NCBI GenBank assembly: GCA_963794215.1
Contig: CAWCCQ010000002.1
Location: forward strand, 62,001 to 126,000
Direction: 5' to 3'
Length of the DNA stretch: 64,000 nucleotides
From: DATKRB01 sp963794215
Lineage (GTDB): Bacteria; Actinomycetota; Acidimicrobiia; Acidimicrobiales; RAAP-2
Shown here: positions 34,769 through 43,892 of the stretch, one piece after another
Layout of the letters: the number at the start of each line of letters is the position of its first letter
Position numbering within the stretch: the first letter of the stretch is position 1
The notes under the pieces: generated by a model
Seen by the model: the letters and a program-made list of their open reading frames with translations, nothing else
Database searches by the model: none
What the model was told of the DNA's origin: nothing
Translations under genes and position numbers: made by a program

Positions 34769-35656
34769 ATGTCGACCCATCCGCGGACGTCGAAGGAATC
34801 ATCGAGTGGTCGACGGGGCAGGCGCTCGGTACGGCCCTGGTTCGGATACCTGGTTGTCGCAGCTGTCGCCTCGTTCGCAGCGGCCTGTGGCGGTGGAGGC
34901 GGCAACCTGCCTGCGGGGTCCCTCCCGACATCGACGACGTCCGTGTCGCCCACGAGCGCCGAGGCGGCACCTCCGGTCTCAACGTCGGTCCCTCCGGTGA
35001 CCGACGCGCCAACGACACAAGCACCAGCCACCAGTGCCCCCTCGACCACGACTGTCCCGACGACCGCGGTCCCGACGACCGCGGTGCCAGCCCCTTCAAG
35101 TACCGCCGCCGCCACCACCACTACGGCCGCACCCACGACCGGGACAACGATCACCCCATCTTCGGTGCCGGCCGCCACTCAGACCACCAGCACCCCGTGG
35201 GGCTGGATCATTGCCGGCATAGTGATAGCGGTCGGCATCGTCACTGGGCTCATCCTTCTTCTTTTGGCCCGATCACGGCGACAGGCCATGGCGGCGTGGG
35301 TGGCCCAGGCACGTCCGGCCTACGACCACGCAACTCTTACTCGTACCCTGCTCTTGTCGGACGCCGCACATGACCCAGGCTCACGGCAATCGGTGCACGC
35401 GGAAGTTGACCGGGTGACGACCGAGCTCCAGACCCTTGCCGATTCGGCTCCAAATCAAGAGGCTCAGCGAGCGACGACCTCGGTTTCCGAGGCACTGCGC
35501 GGCCTCGCCTTCGCGGGCGAAGCCGAGCGACTCATGTACGAGGCGGTACCGGGCCCGACGGGCGAGCAACTGGCCCAAGCCGACCAATCCCGGCGAACTC
35601 AGGTCGCACAGCTCGACACCGCCTTGTCCGCGCTCCAACGTCAGTTTGGCGCATGA
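34769..35656 (+). CDS. Lipoprotein-like protein with Thr/Pro-rich linker, second TM helix and helical tail
   Basis: 295 residues from ATG 34769 (34748 and 34727 are alternatives). A basic N terminus and hydrophobic stretch (WFGYLVVAAVASFAAAC) end in a lipobox with C40. About 100 residues of Thr/Ser/Pro/Ala follow, including two VPTTA repeats. Then comes a TM helix (WGWIIAGIVIAVGIVTGLILLLLA), a basic stop (RSRRQ) and a 120-residue helical domain (HAEVDRVTTELQTLADSAPN, QADQSRRTQVAQLDTALSAL). If lipidated, the linker would be extracytoplasmic and the tail cytoplasmic, a double-anchored envelope protein. Function unknown. Confidence 0.68.
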   Translation: MSTHPRTSKESSSGRRGRRSVRPWFGYLVVAAVASFAAACGGGGGNLPAGSLPTSTTSVSPTSAEAAPPVSTSVPPVTDAPTTQAPATSAPSTTTVPTTAVPTTAVPAPSSTAAATTTTAAPTTGTTITPSSVPAATQTTSTPWGWIIAGIVIAVGIVTGLILLLLARSRRQAMAAWVAQARPAYDHATLTRTLLLSDAAHDPGSRQSVHAEVDRVTTELQTLADSAPNQEAQRATTSVSEALRGLAFAGEAERLMYEAVPGPTGEQLAQADQSRRTQVAQLDTALSALQRQFGA

Positions 35657-35849
35657 TGCCCCATAGGACTCCGTCAGCTCGCCGCCAGGCATCGGCGGCC
35701 TACGGTCCACGTCGTTGATGCGGATCTCTGAGAGCCTCGTTGTCGGAGGGTGATCCAGCGATGTCGCTCGCAACATGCCCGAGGGATCGACGCGCCATCC
35801 GATCTCATCGCCTACGGCGCTCGCACCGGGCGGCAGTTGAGCGCCAGCC

Positions 35850-36503
35850 GTGATCCTTGACCTCCTGCTCATTGGCTTGGCGATCACGCTCGAACCGATC
35901 CCACTCACTACGTTCATCCTTGTCCTCTCGTCCGAACGTGGGGTCAGAAAGGGTGCGGCCTTCATCTTCGGCTGGCTTGCGTCACTGGCGATCGTCGTCG
36001 CGGTCACGATTCTCGTCACTGAGAACAAGCCTCCAAAACCCAACACCGAGCCGTCGTTGGCCGCGCTTGCCGTCAAGATCGCCCTCGGCGTCGTCTTGTT
36101 GCTCATCGCGCTCCGACAGCGACGCCGGATGACGCGGCCGAGGAGACCGAAGAATCCTCCCAAATGGCAAACCGGGATCGACGACATGTCGCCGTGGTTT
36201 GCCATCCTCCTTGCGCCCCTCACCCAGCCCTGGGGGCTCGTGGCAGCGGGAGTCGCCGACATCACAGAAGCCAAGCTTTCGTCGTTCGAGAGCTACTTGG
36301 GACTGCTCCTCTTTTGCCTGGTTGCCACATCGACATTCCTCGCCATGGAGATCTACGCAGGTTTCTGGCCCACACAGGCCCAGGGGTTTCTTGCACGCCT
36401 GCGAAACTGGATGGATACCCATACAGATCAGGTCATCATTATTGTGTCGACACTGTTGGGCTTCTGGCTGATCGGCAAGAGCATCTACCTGCTCGTGACG
36501 TGA
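35850..36503 (+). CDS. GAP/Sap-family (SfLAP, sulfolipid-1-addressing protein-like) membrane protein
   Basis: 217 residues from GTG 35850. About six TM helices, beginning ILDLLLIGLAITLEPIPLTTFILVL, then FIFGWLASLAIVVAVTILV and LAVKIALGVVLLLIALRQRRR. The PIPLTTFILVLSSERG and WGLVAAGVADIT stretches fit the GAP/Sap family, whose mycobacterial members support export of cell-surface glycolipids. The cargo here is unknown. It follows the lipoprotein-like gene by about 190 bases on the same strand. Confidence 0.75.
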   Translation: MILDLLLIGLAITLEPIPLTTFILVLSSERGVRKGAAFIFGWLASLAIVVAVTILVTENKPPKPNTEPSLAALAVKIALGVVLLLIALRQRRRMTRPRRPKNPPKWQTGIDDMSPWFAILLAPLTQPWGLVAAGVADITEAKLSSFESYLGLLLFCLVATSTFLAMEIYAGFWPTQAQGFLARLRNWMDTHTDQVIIIVSTLLGFWLIGKSIYLLVT

Positions 36504-36690
36504 TGGCCCATGATCCCATCAACCGTGTGCTCACGATGGCCGGAGCGCCGCAGTCCGTTCTCGTGCGTGTCGGCCTGAAGGAAAACCTCGTAGCGCCGCT
36601 GCGCGTCTAGCTGACCGGACCAGCATCGGTCGCGTTGCTAGGGAGTTCGAGAGGGTCGTGCCAGTCGATGCCCGTGTGGGCGTTCTGGGC

Positions 36691-37545
36691 ATGATGGAGC
36701 GGTGACCATCCATTCCGCTTCAGTCTCCAAGCCGCCACCATCGGCAGCCGGGTCGAGTGGCAGGACCAGGCACGCCAGGCGTCGGGTCTTGGCTTCTCGC
36801 TGTTGGTCACCGCCGACCACCTCGATGACGTCGTGTCGCCTCTCGCACCGTTGGTCAGTGCTGCCGAAGCCGCCCCCCAACTGCGGGTGGGCACCATGGT
36901 GCTGAACAACGACTTTCGCCATCCGAGTCTCCTAGCCCGTGAGGCGGCCGCCGTCGACCTCCTGACCGACGGGCGACTCGAACTCGGTGTCGGCGCCGGG
37001 CACGCTCAACCCGAGTTCGAGTGACCGGTGTACCCTCCGATCCACCCGGCCACAGGATTGCCCGGCTGGGTGAGTCAGTTCAGGTCCTCCGACGTCTGCT
37101 CGACGGCGAGACGGTCTCTTTCCACGGGAGGCACGACGACATCGAGGGCGCGGTGTGTTACCCCAAGCCCGCCCAGAGCCACGTCCCGCTACTGGGGCAG
37201 TCGCCACGAGCTGACGGGATTCACCCCTGACGCGGTCACCCGCCAGGTCGAGCTAGTGCGAGCGACGGCCGGCCCACGTGTCGATGACCTCGAGCTCCAA
37301 GTGCTGGTGCAGGCCGTCATCGTCACTGGTCGGCCGCAGACGGCCGCCGACAATCTGTTGCTCCCGCTGCAACCCCTGACCCCGAGGAGATTCTCGCATC
37401 CCCGTACCTCATCATCGGGACCGTCAACGGGATCATCGATGCCCTGATCGAGCGACGAGAGCGCTGGGGCTTCTCGCACTACACGGTCCGGCCGGCCGCC
37501 CTGCCAGAGTTTGGCCCGGTCGTGACGGCGCAGTCTGGAGGGTAG
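36691..37545 (+). pseudogene. Decayed F420-dependent LLM-class oxidoreductase
   Basis: Pieces of one luciferase-like monooxygenase lie in order in different frames. First come RFSLQAATIGSRVEWQDQAR and GFSLLVTADHLDDVVSPLAP, ending at GRLELGVGAGHAQPEFE with a stop. Then SVQVLRRLLDGETVSFHGRH. Next comes a gap where the middle of the barrel is missing, then ELTGFTPDAVTRQVELVRAT, and last PYLIIGTVNGIIDALIERRE with RPAALPEFGPVVTAQSGG. At least three frame changes and an internal deletion make repair by one indel impossible, so this is a true pseudogene. Its nearest type is the F420-dependent probable-oxidoreductase group common in actinobacteria. Confidence 0.72.
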
Positions 37546-37555
37546 GTCGGTCCGA

Positions 37556-38119
37556 TCATCCCTCAGCGGTTCGGGTCTCGCCTGGGTCCTGATCACTGGA
37601 CGGAGGGTTCCGCACCACCACCACGGGGCAGTGGGCATGGAGGATGCAGTGCATGCTCACCGACCCGAGGAGCATTCCGGCGAACTCCCCGTGGCCGCTG
37701 CACCCGACAACGAGAAGGTCCGCCGCCTCGGACGCCCTCTCCAACACGGGCGCTGGGTGACCCTCAGCGATGAACGGCCGGACCACCACGTCGGGGTGGA
37801 CCTCCCGCAACTTGCCAAGCACGTCCTCAAAGAGACTCCGAGCGCCGTCGGATGGGTCGTAGCCCTCGGGCAGTGGGAGCAGCGCGCCGACGCTCGGCCA
37901 TTCCCAGGTCGTCACCACGACCAGGACCGATCCGGTCAGCTCAGCCTGACGAGCGGCCCACTCCAGCGCTGCAAGAGAGGATGGGGAGCCGTCAATGCCC
38001 ACAAGGACTTCGGGGGTGAGTTCTGCAGTCGTCGTCGTGGCCTTCTCCCTGTCTCGAGGTTCATGGGTTCGCTGTTCACCGGGTTTCGCCGAGCGTCCCC
38101 GCTGCAAGCTAGCCAACAC
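37556..38119 (-). CDS. Universal stress protein (UspA family)
   Basis: A single Usp domain begins EVLVGIDGSPSSLAALEWAA and ends ADLLVVGCSGHGEFAGMLLGS with the SVSMHCILHAHCPVVVV strand. The Gly-rich ATP-binding motif is changed from the usual G-x2-G-x9-G-S/T pattern only slightly (GCSGHGEFAGMLLGSVS). The first 35-40 residues before the domain are not conserved and no good ribosome site is seen; GTG 38119 is a guess. The stop lies 11 bases past the end of the convergent decayed oxidoreductase. Confidence 0.83.
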   Translation of the reverse strand: MLASLQRGRSAKPGEQRTHEPRDREKATTTTAELTPEVLVGIDGSPSSLAALEWAARQAELTGSVLVVVTTWEWPSVGALLPLPEGYDPSDGARSLFEDVLGKLREVHPDVVVRPFIAEGHPAPVLERASEAADLLVVGCSGHGEFAGMLLGSVSMHCILHAHCPVVVVRNPPSSDQDPGETRTAEG

Positions 38120-38416
38120 CAGGCATCCAGGTGGGACCCGGACTCCGGAGACACCTGGCCGGCCCGTAGAGCCGTCCAGCCCGTCGCGTGGGACGCTGCG
38201 TCTGGGGACCTTCCCGGGACCACGTCTGTCGGAGGGATTGAGCATCGTCCAATTGCGACGCCGACCGCCCGCCCGAGCCGCACGGCGATACCGGAAACGG
38301 CGAAGCGCCTGGGCGCACCCCGGAACAGAGTCCCAGCTCAAAGGCATTCGGGCATGCAGGGCCCGGGCGCACGCCCCCGCAACGATGGCGCCATTCACCG
38401 CGTGTAGCCGCCGCGT

Positions 38417-38445
38417 TTGACGTTGCCAGCGGCGGGTACCATAAG
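38417..38445 (+). promoter_or_regulatory. Promoter-like sequence upstream of a terminator hairpin
   Basis: TTGACG (38417-38422) and CATAAG (38440-38445) are 17 bases apart. Transcription would start about 38452. No gene starts here until 38686. Confidence 0.4.
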
Positions 38446-38451
38446 GACAGG

Positions 38452-38519
38452 CCCCGTCAGTCACAATGTCGTGGACCGCTCGAACGAGAGAGGGGAACTC
38501 CCCCTCTCTCGTTTCGTTT
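38452..38519 (+). ncRNA. Candidate small RNA or leader of about 70 nt
   Basis: It is bounded by a promoter-like pair (38417-38445) and a strong terminator (38484-38519). No reading frame with a ribosome site fits. It could be an independent small RNA or an attenuator leader of the downstream membrane-protein gene. It matches no RNA family that I recognise. Confidence 0.3.
38484..38519 (+). terminator. Rho-independent terminator
   Basis: ACGAGAGAGGGG (38484-38495) pairs perfectly with CCCCTCTCTCGT (38501-38512) around a 5-base loop, followed by TTCGTTTC. A stem of 12 bp with a T-rich trail makes it the best terminator in the window. It serves the plus strand. Confidence 0.78.
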
Positions 38520-38685
38520 CGGGCAGCTGCGGCGGCCGTCACGAGGCGAGCGACTGCGAGCGGGTCAACCTCGCGCGGGTCGCGATGCGGGGCGACCCTG
38601 CGCGAAGAGGCCTGGACCGTAAGCTCTCGTTGCCCGACCGGGCCAGAGCGCCACCCGAGGTTTCCCGGAGCCGACCAGTCCCGTC

Positions 38686-40503
38686 ATGTCCTCGATTTCC
38701 GACAGCGAGACAACGGGTGCGGACGACACGACGTGGCATCCGGACGGTGATCGGCCCGCCCTGGTCGGGCCCAGCCACGCTCGGCGCTCCGCCTCGTCGC
38801 TGACGGCGCTTGTCCGCTCGTCGCTCCCGACCCAACGGGCCGCCTGGAGCCTGGTGTGGCTGGGCGTGCTCACCGGAGGGGTCAGTCTTTGGGGGACCTG
38901 GTGGGCATCACCGTTCATCGGCGCACTGGCCCCTGCCTTGGTGCTCGCGGGCGTCCTCGGGATCCTTGCCAGCTGGTCCCTCGACGCTGTCGGGTCGCGG
39001 TGGTTCCAGCGGACCGGGCTGGGGGCGGTACTCGTCGCCGTGGCGGCGCCACAGGCGGTCAGCATCCACGGCAGCCGCTACTACAGCACCGACGAAGGCG
39101 CGCTCACTCACGTGGCCGCTCAGGTTCTCCTGCGCGGGGCAAATCCGTACTCCGTGTCGCTGGCGAGCGCCGGACGATTGCTGATGACACCCGCTCGCTT
39201 CTGGACCTACACCGCCTCGGGAGGTCACGTCACGCACTTCTCGTACCCCGCGGGCGGGTTCTTGATCGACGTCCCCGCGTTCGCGCTGGGGTTCCACCAC
39301 CAGGTCGTGAACTGGATGGACCTCGGCTGCTGGGTCCTCAGCGGCATCATCCTTTTCGTACTCCTGCCCGTCGAGCTGCGGTGGATGGCCGGGCTGGTCG
39401 CTCTCTCACCGGTCTTCGTAAGCGACTTTGTCACCGGAGGCACGGCGGTGACCTTCTATCCGTTCATCCTCATCGCGGTGTGGCGATGGGACCGGTTCGG
39501 CACCGGCCAGGGTTCCCGGGCCGCCCGATGGGCGGGTCCGCTCGCCCTCGGGCTCGGGTGCGCGATCAAACAGACCCCCTGGTTCATCGTCCCCTTTCTC
39601 CTCCTTGGCGTGGGTATAGAGGCACGACGCCGAGGGCGGGCCGGGACCACGGTCAGCCTCGAGTACCTGGCCCTGGTCCTCGTTGCGTTCGGCGCCGTCA
39701 ACCTTCCTTTCGTCCTGTGGCACCCGGCCGACTGGTGGCGTGGCACGTTCCTCCCGCTCGGCGCCTCCCTCGTCGCCGACGGCCAGGGTCTGGTGAGCCT
39801 GGCCACTCACGGACTAACCGGGGGCGTGAACCTGTCCTTGTTCACGTTGGCCGGTGCGCTGGCGTACGTGACGATCGTCGCGGCATTCGCGCTCTACTAC
39901 GAGCGCCTCAAGATCGTCTGGCCCTTGCTCGTGCCCATCGGGTTCTTCTTCGCGCCGCGCAGTTTCACCTCCTACTTGGTGGCGTTGTTCCCGGTGGCCC
40001 TCGTCGCCGCGACGACCGTCACCCCCCCCGACCGGCGTCGGCGCGACCGGACGCACGAGCGCCGGGTCCACCGCTTGGTCGGACCCGGGTTGCTGATCGC
40101 GTTGAGCCTCGGCACGGCGGTGACCGCTGGCGTCGCCCTCGGCGCGACCTCACCCCTGTCGATCACTTCACCCACGCTCTCGGCGTCTCGCGCGACGGGA
40201 ACGGTGCGATCCGTCACCATCTCGGTGCGCAATCGGACGGCCCGCCCCCTCACACCTCACTTCATGGTCGACGTGGGCGGCGCCCACCCCGCTGGGTTCT
40301 GGTACCCACGTGGGCATCGCACCGTCGACATCGGTCCCGATCAACGCGTCGTGCTCACCCTGTACCCGCCGGAACCCACGACGCTCCCCGTCCAGCGCTC
40401 CAACTGGGTGGTCGACGCGTACACCCTCGATCCCGAGTGGTTGAGCACGTCGTCGCTGGCCTTCTGGCCGGGCCAAATCGTCTCGTCGTCGACCGGTACG
40501 TGA
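38686..40503 (+). CDS. Polytopic membrane protein, GT-C glycosyltransferase-like
   Basis: 605 residues with about 12 TM helices. The first large loop has acidic residues in a GT-C-like setting (YYSTDEGALTHVAAQVLLRG then ANPYSVSL). Later helices include LGLGCAIKQTPWFIVPFLLL and RSFTSYLVALFPVALVAA, typical of actinobacterial arabinosyl/mannosyl-transferase-like proteins that use polyprenyl-linked sugars. The C-terminal 110 residues form an extracytoplasmic beta domain (TVRSVTISVRNRTARPLTPH, DQRVVLTLYPPEPTTLPVQ). Donor and acceptor are unknown. The start at ATG 38686 follows a 230-base leader. Confidence 0.72.
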   Translation: MSSISDSETTGADDTTWHPDGDRPALVGPSHARRSASSLTALVRSSLPTQRAAWSLVWLGVLTGGVSLWGTWWASPFIGALAPALVLAGVLGILASWSLDAVGSRWFQRTGLGAVLVAVAAPQAVSIHGSRYYSTDEGALTHVAAQVLLRGANPYSVSLASAGRLLMTPARFWTYTASGGHVTHFSYPAGGFLIDVPAFALGFHHQVVNWMDLGCWVLSGIILFVLLPVELRWMAGLVALSPVFVSDFVTGGTAVTFYPFILIAVWRWDRFGTGQGSRAARWAGPLALGLGCAIKQTPWFIVPFLLLGVGIEARRRGRAGTTVSLEYLALVLVAFGAVNLPFVLWHPADWWRGTFLPLGASLVADGQGLVSLATHGLTGGVNLSLFTLAGALAYVTIVAAFALYYERLKIVWPLLVPIGFFFAPRSFTSYLVALFPVALVAATTVTPPDRRRRDRTHERRVHRLVGPGLLIALSLGTAVTAGVALGATSPLSITSPTLSASRATGTVRSVTISVRNRTARPLTPHFMVDVGGAHPAGFWYPRGHRTVDIGPDQRVVLTLYPPEPTTLPVQRSNWVVDAYTLDPEWLSTSSLAFWPGQIVSSSTGT

Positions 40504-40514
40504 CCGAAACGTGA

Positions 40515-41723
40515 TCAGTACGCTGGGCGCCGGAAGTACCGGCTGAGCGTCTCGACCTGACGCTGGTAGGACGATCCGATGTCCGGCCCGTAAAGCATCT
40601 CGGGACTCTCGAGCATGCGTTCGAAGGTGAGCTTGCACACGGCCTGGCCGTGTTCGATCATGAACGGCACATCGTGCGCCCGCACTTCTAGGGCAGCCCG
40701 CGACCCGCGAAAACGTCCCTCGGGGTCGTAGCCGAACCCAGGGTCGAAGAAGCCCGCGTAGTGAGTGCGCAGCTCGCCGCTGGTCGGGTCGTAGGCGGTC
40801 ATCTCGGCTGCGAGGCCAGGTGGAATGCTGACCGCCTCGTTCGACATGAGCAGATAGAACCGCTTGGGCGACAAGATGATGCGATCGCCCTCGTCGCGCC
40901 GTACCGGGTCCCAGTACGGCCCCGGCGGCGCCTGGTCGGGTGCTGCCAAGTCGAGGTGCGGTGCGTTGTCGCGGGTGCTGTAGCCGACCCGGCCGTCGCC
41001 GTCCCCTCGCAGATCCAATCCGAGGAAGAGCCCTTCGGAGAGCACCAGGTCCTCGACTGGCACTGGAACGTCGTCTCGGTAGAGCAACGGCTCGTGGCCG
41101 TGCGCGGCGACGATCTCGTTGTCGCTCAGGGAGGGTCGGCCGACCGACAACCGAAGCTGGTTGAGGGTCAGGTCTTCTCGGACCCGCACCGCAAAGGAGA
41201 GTGGCACCACTTCGAGGTAGAGCGCGCCGCGGTAGCCGTTGGCGATCTCGTCGAAGCGGTCGCCTCGGTCGGTGATGACCCGCGTGAACACGTCGATGCG
41301 ACCGGTCGAGCTCTTCGGGTTGGCCTTGCCGCGCAAGCCCCCTGGCAGGTCCAACCGCTCTTTCAGCTCGATCAGGTACGGCCGGCCGGCCTCCAGCATC
41401 GCGCCGTCACCCCGCAGGTCGAGCTCGTGGAGCGCGAGCTCCTTCAGTTTGTGTTCCACCGTGTCGCGACCGGGCAAGAAGCTGCAGCGGATGCGGAACG
41501 CCCGTTCGCCCAGTCTCAGATCCAGACTGGCAGGCTGGATGTTTTGCTCGGGGATCTTGAACCGCCCGGCGTCGATGTACCCGGCCCGTATCGCCACCTC
41601 GAGCAGCTGCCCCGGGAGCACTCCCTCCGAGCCCCGCGGCAGCCCGAGGGGCGGCGCCGGATGGGCCCATTCGTCGGGAACCGTGTCGGTCGTGGCTCGA
41701 GAACTGGTCGGGTCGGTGCTCAC
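40515..41723 (-). CDS. Long-form 2'-deoxycytidine 5'-triphosphate deaminase (two DCD domains)
   Basis: 402 residues from GTG 41723 (an upstream ATG at 41789 adds 22). Two tandem dUTPase-fold domains are seen: NIQPASLDLRLGERAFRIRC with GKANPKSSTGRIDVFTRVIT, and FYLLMSNEAVSIPPGLAAEM with THYAGFFDPGFGYDPEGRF. The order fits the bacterial 2'-deoxycytidine 5'-triphosphate deaminase of the PF06559 type, which is about twice the length of ordinary Dcd. It makes dUTP for thymidylate synthesis. It is convergent with the GT-C-like gene. Confidence 0.85.
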   Translation of the reverse strand: MSTDPTSSRATTDTVPDEWAHPAPPLGLPRGSEGVLPGQLLEVAIRAGYIDAGRFKIPEQNIQPASLDLRLGERAFRIRCSFLPGRDTVEHKLKELALHELDLRGDGAMLEAGRPYLIELKERLDLPGGLRGKANPKSSTGRIDVFTRVITDRGDRFDEIANGYRGALYLEVVPLSFAVRVREDLTLNQLRLSVGRPSLSDNEIVAAHGHEPLLYRDDVPVPVEDLVLSEGLFLGLDLRGDGDGRVGYSTRDNAPHLDLAAPDQAPPGPYWDPVRRDEGDRIILSPKRFYLLMSNEAVSIPPGLAAEMTAYDPTSGELRTHYAGFFDPGFGYDPEGRFRGSRAALEVRAHDVPFMIEHGQAVCKLTFERMLESPEMLYGPDIGSSYQRQVETLSRYFRRPAY

Positions 41724-41880
41724 CGGACGCCGCGGCCGCGTCGGGGACCCCGGAGCAGTTGGTGCAGCATCACGCCCTGAGCCAAGCACGGCCGGCGCGC
41801 CGACGGCAAGGGCGGGGTAGATCCCGACGCCAGCGCACGTGTGGATGACTTGTGGAGCACGCTCGTGAACTCGATCGGCG

Positions 41881-42864
41881 TCAACCCGACAGCCGGCCGA
41901 TGAGCTCGTCGGCGTCGTAGGTCCCGGGCGGCGAGCCGTCGCGTACCGCCGTTGCCATCAGCTCGAGCAGCAACTCGTTCGCCGGCGTTCGCACCCCGTG
42001 AAGTCGGCCGAGCAACACGATCTCTCCGTTCAGGTAGTCGGCCTCCACCGACGAGGCGCCCCGGGCAAGGCTCTGCCACGTCGAGCCCCCGCCCAAGCGC
42101 GCGACGCGCTCGAGAGAACCCACCGACCCCGGAGCCGACACCAGCTCCTGGCGTCGCTCGGTGTCTTCATCGAGGGACGCGAACTCGATTCCTGCGGCGC
42201 GGAGGCACGCCTCGCCCTCGATGCGGACGACGGTGCCAAGAGTGCTACGTGCTGCGCCCGGGCCGCAGAGCGCCTCGACGGCGTTGGTGAGGTTCAAGAG
42301 CAGCTTGCGGTACTTCCAATACATGATGTTGGGTCGGGAGATCGAGCCGAAGCGCGCCGCTCGGAGCGCGGCCGCCACCGACACGGTCAGGTCGTCTTGT
42401 CCGTCGGGGTACCGGCCGATGTCCAACAGACCGGCAACTGGCGAATAATGCGCCTCCACGACACCGGCCTGCAAATGAGTCGTGGCGCACATGACGCAGA
42501 TGCCATAGGTGCGGGGGAACCGCCGCAGGACAAGCCGTTCATTCTCTATACCGTTCTGCATGCAGATCACCGGCGTGGACGCCGGCGCGACCGCACGGAG
42601 GGACTCGAGCGCGCCGAGGGTGTCCTGACTCTTCATGGCGAGCAGGACGACCGCGGGCTGTGTCCAATCCAGCTGCGCCGGGCTGGTGACGACCGCAACG
42701 GCCAACGTCGAGCGGTCCTCAGGCGTGACCAGAACCAGACCCTCTCGGGCGATCGTCTCGGCATGGTCGCCGCGGGCGATCAGGGTGACGTCGTGGCCCT
42801 CCTGGTGCAGTCGAGCGCCGACCACGCCGCCGACCGCCCCCGCCCCGAACACCACGAACCGCAC
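41881..42864 (-). CDS. 2-dehydropantoate 2-reductase-like protein (ApbA/PanE family)
   Basis: About 327 residues from GTG 42864, chosen because RFVVFGAGAVGGVVGARLHQ is the usual N-terminal NADPH motif. The NG of the active-site strand appears in ICMQNGIENERLVLRRFP, and the conserved lysine in MYWKYRKLLLNLTNAVEAL. The C-terminal helical domain contains SLARGASSVEADYLNGEIVL, the ApbA_C signature. It reduces a 2-keto acid; a role in pantothenate synthesis is possible but family members vary. It is divergent from the MpaB-family gene. Confidence 0.85.
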   Translation of the reverse strand: MRFVVFGAGAVGGVVGARLHQEGHDVTLIARGDHAETIAREGLVLVTPEDRSTLAVAVVTSPAQLDWTQPAVVLLAMKSQDTLGALESLRAVAPASTPVICMQNGIENERLVLRRFPRTYGICVMCATTHLQAGVVEAHYSPVAGLLDIGRYPDGQDDLTVSVAAALRAARFGSISRPNIMYWKYRKLLLNLTNAVEALCGPGAARSTLGTVVRIEGEACLRAAGIEFASLDEDTERRQELVSAPGSVGSLERVARLGGGSTWQSLARGASSVEADYLNGEIVLLGRLHGVRTPANELLLELMATAVRDGSPPGTYDADELIGRLSG

Positions 42865-42930
42865 CCCGACATCGTGCCACGGGTGAGAAGCTAGGTCGGT
42901 GGTCGACCAGACAAGCCCGACAAGGATCAA

Positions 42931-43875
42931 ATGCCCGCCCCGGTGAGCCGCGTCGCCTCACCGTGTTCGTGGATCACGACCGTGGGGGCCCAGGTAGCGG
43001 CCGTACCCTTGAAGGTCGTGGGGTCCTTGGCCGAGCCAGTGCGGTCGGATCTCGGTCGCGACGTGCGCCGATCGCTCGGCCTGCCCGAGGCACCCCCCCG
43101 ACGGGTCACCGAACCCACCGAGGCCTTCCTCGATCCTCGGAGTGTCGCCCGCCGGGTCCACGGTGACTTGCCCGCCATGATGATCGGGGGGCTCGGCGCG
43201 CTGCTCCTCCAAACCCTGCACCCCCTCGCCATGGCCGGCGTCGCCGAACACTCCAACTATCGCGACGACGCACTGGGGCGGCTCCGCCGGACCGCGGCGT
43301 TCGTGGGGGTGACAACGTTCGGTAGCACCGACGATGCCCGCCAGGCCATCGAACACGTACGTCAGGTACATCATCGTGTTCACGGCGTCGCGCCCGACGG
43401 CCGGCCCTATTCGGCGTCGGATCCCGAGCTCCTCACCTGGATCCACGTCGCCGAGATGACCAGTTTTTTGCATGCCGCGCAGCGGTTTGGACCCTGCACG
43501 TTCGACGACACCGAGCGAGACGACTATTACCGCGACACCGCCCGGGTGGCCTATGAGCTCGGGGCGCAGTGGGTACCCACGACTTCCCAAGAAGTCGACG
43601 CCTACCTGCGGCGGGTCCGACCCGAGTTGCATGCCGGTCCCCAAGCTCTGGCGGCACGCGACTTCTTGCTACGGGGCGTCGGGCGCAGGCCCGAGGACCG
43701 CGCGGTGCACGCAGTGCTCGCGTCCGCCGCCATCAGCATCCTTCCGGGGTGGGCGCGTTGGGCTCTGCGCATCCCGGCGCTCCCCGTCCTCGACCCGATG
43801 TGGGCGGTGCTGCCGGCCCGCGTCCTGTGCGCTGGGCTCCGGTGGGCAGTGTCGCCTCCAGCTGCCCCAGCCTGA
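42931..43875 (+). CDS. MpaB-family oxygenase-like protein (DUF2236)
   Basis: 314 residues. DUF2236 features include DPRSVARRVHGDLPAMMIGG, LLLQTLHPLAMAGVAEHSNY, RRTAAFVGVTTFGSTDDARQ and LLTWIHVAEMTSFLHAAQRF. In this family histidines (LHPLAMAGVAEHS, HHRVHG, WIHVAEM) bind haem; members include the latex oxygenase Lcp and MpaB-type cleavage enzymes. Enzyme activity has been shown for only a few, so the substrate is open. It may begin a few codons downstream at a GTG. Confidence 0.84.
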   Translation: MPAPVSRVASPCSWITTVGAQVAAVPLKVVGSLAEPVRSDLGRDVRRSLGLPEAPPRRVTEPTEAFLDPRSVARRVHGDLPAMMIGGLGALLLQTLHPLAMAGVAEHSNYRDDALGRLRRTAAFVGVTTFGSTDDARQAIEHVRQVHHRVHGVAPDGRPYSASDPELLTWIHVAEMTSFLHAAQRFGPCTFDDTERDDYYRDTARVAYELGAQWVPTTSQEVDAYLRRVRPELHAGPQALAARDFLLRGVGRRPEDRAVHAVLASAAISILPGWARWALRIPALPVLDPMWAVLPARVLCAGLRWAVSPPAAPA

Positions 43876-43892
43876 TCCCGACGGGCCGCTCA

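Noticed and set aside
38856..40514. A 552-codon frame on the plus strand overlapping the GT-C-like gene
   Set aside because: It is Arg/Pro/His-rich with no hydrophobic pattern, while the overlapping frame gives a clean polytopic protein. It is a by-product of high GC.
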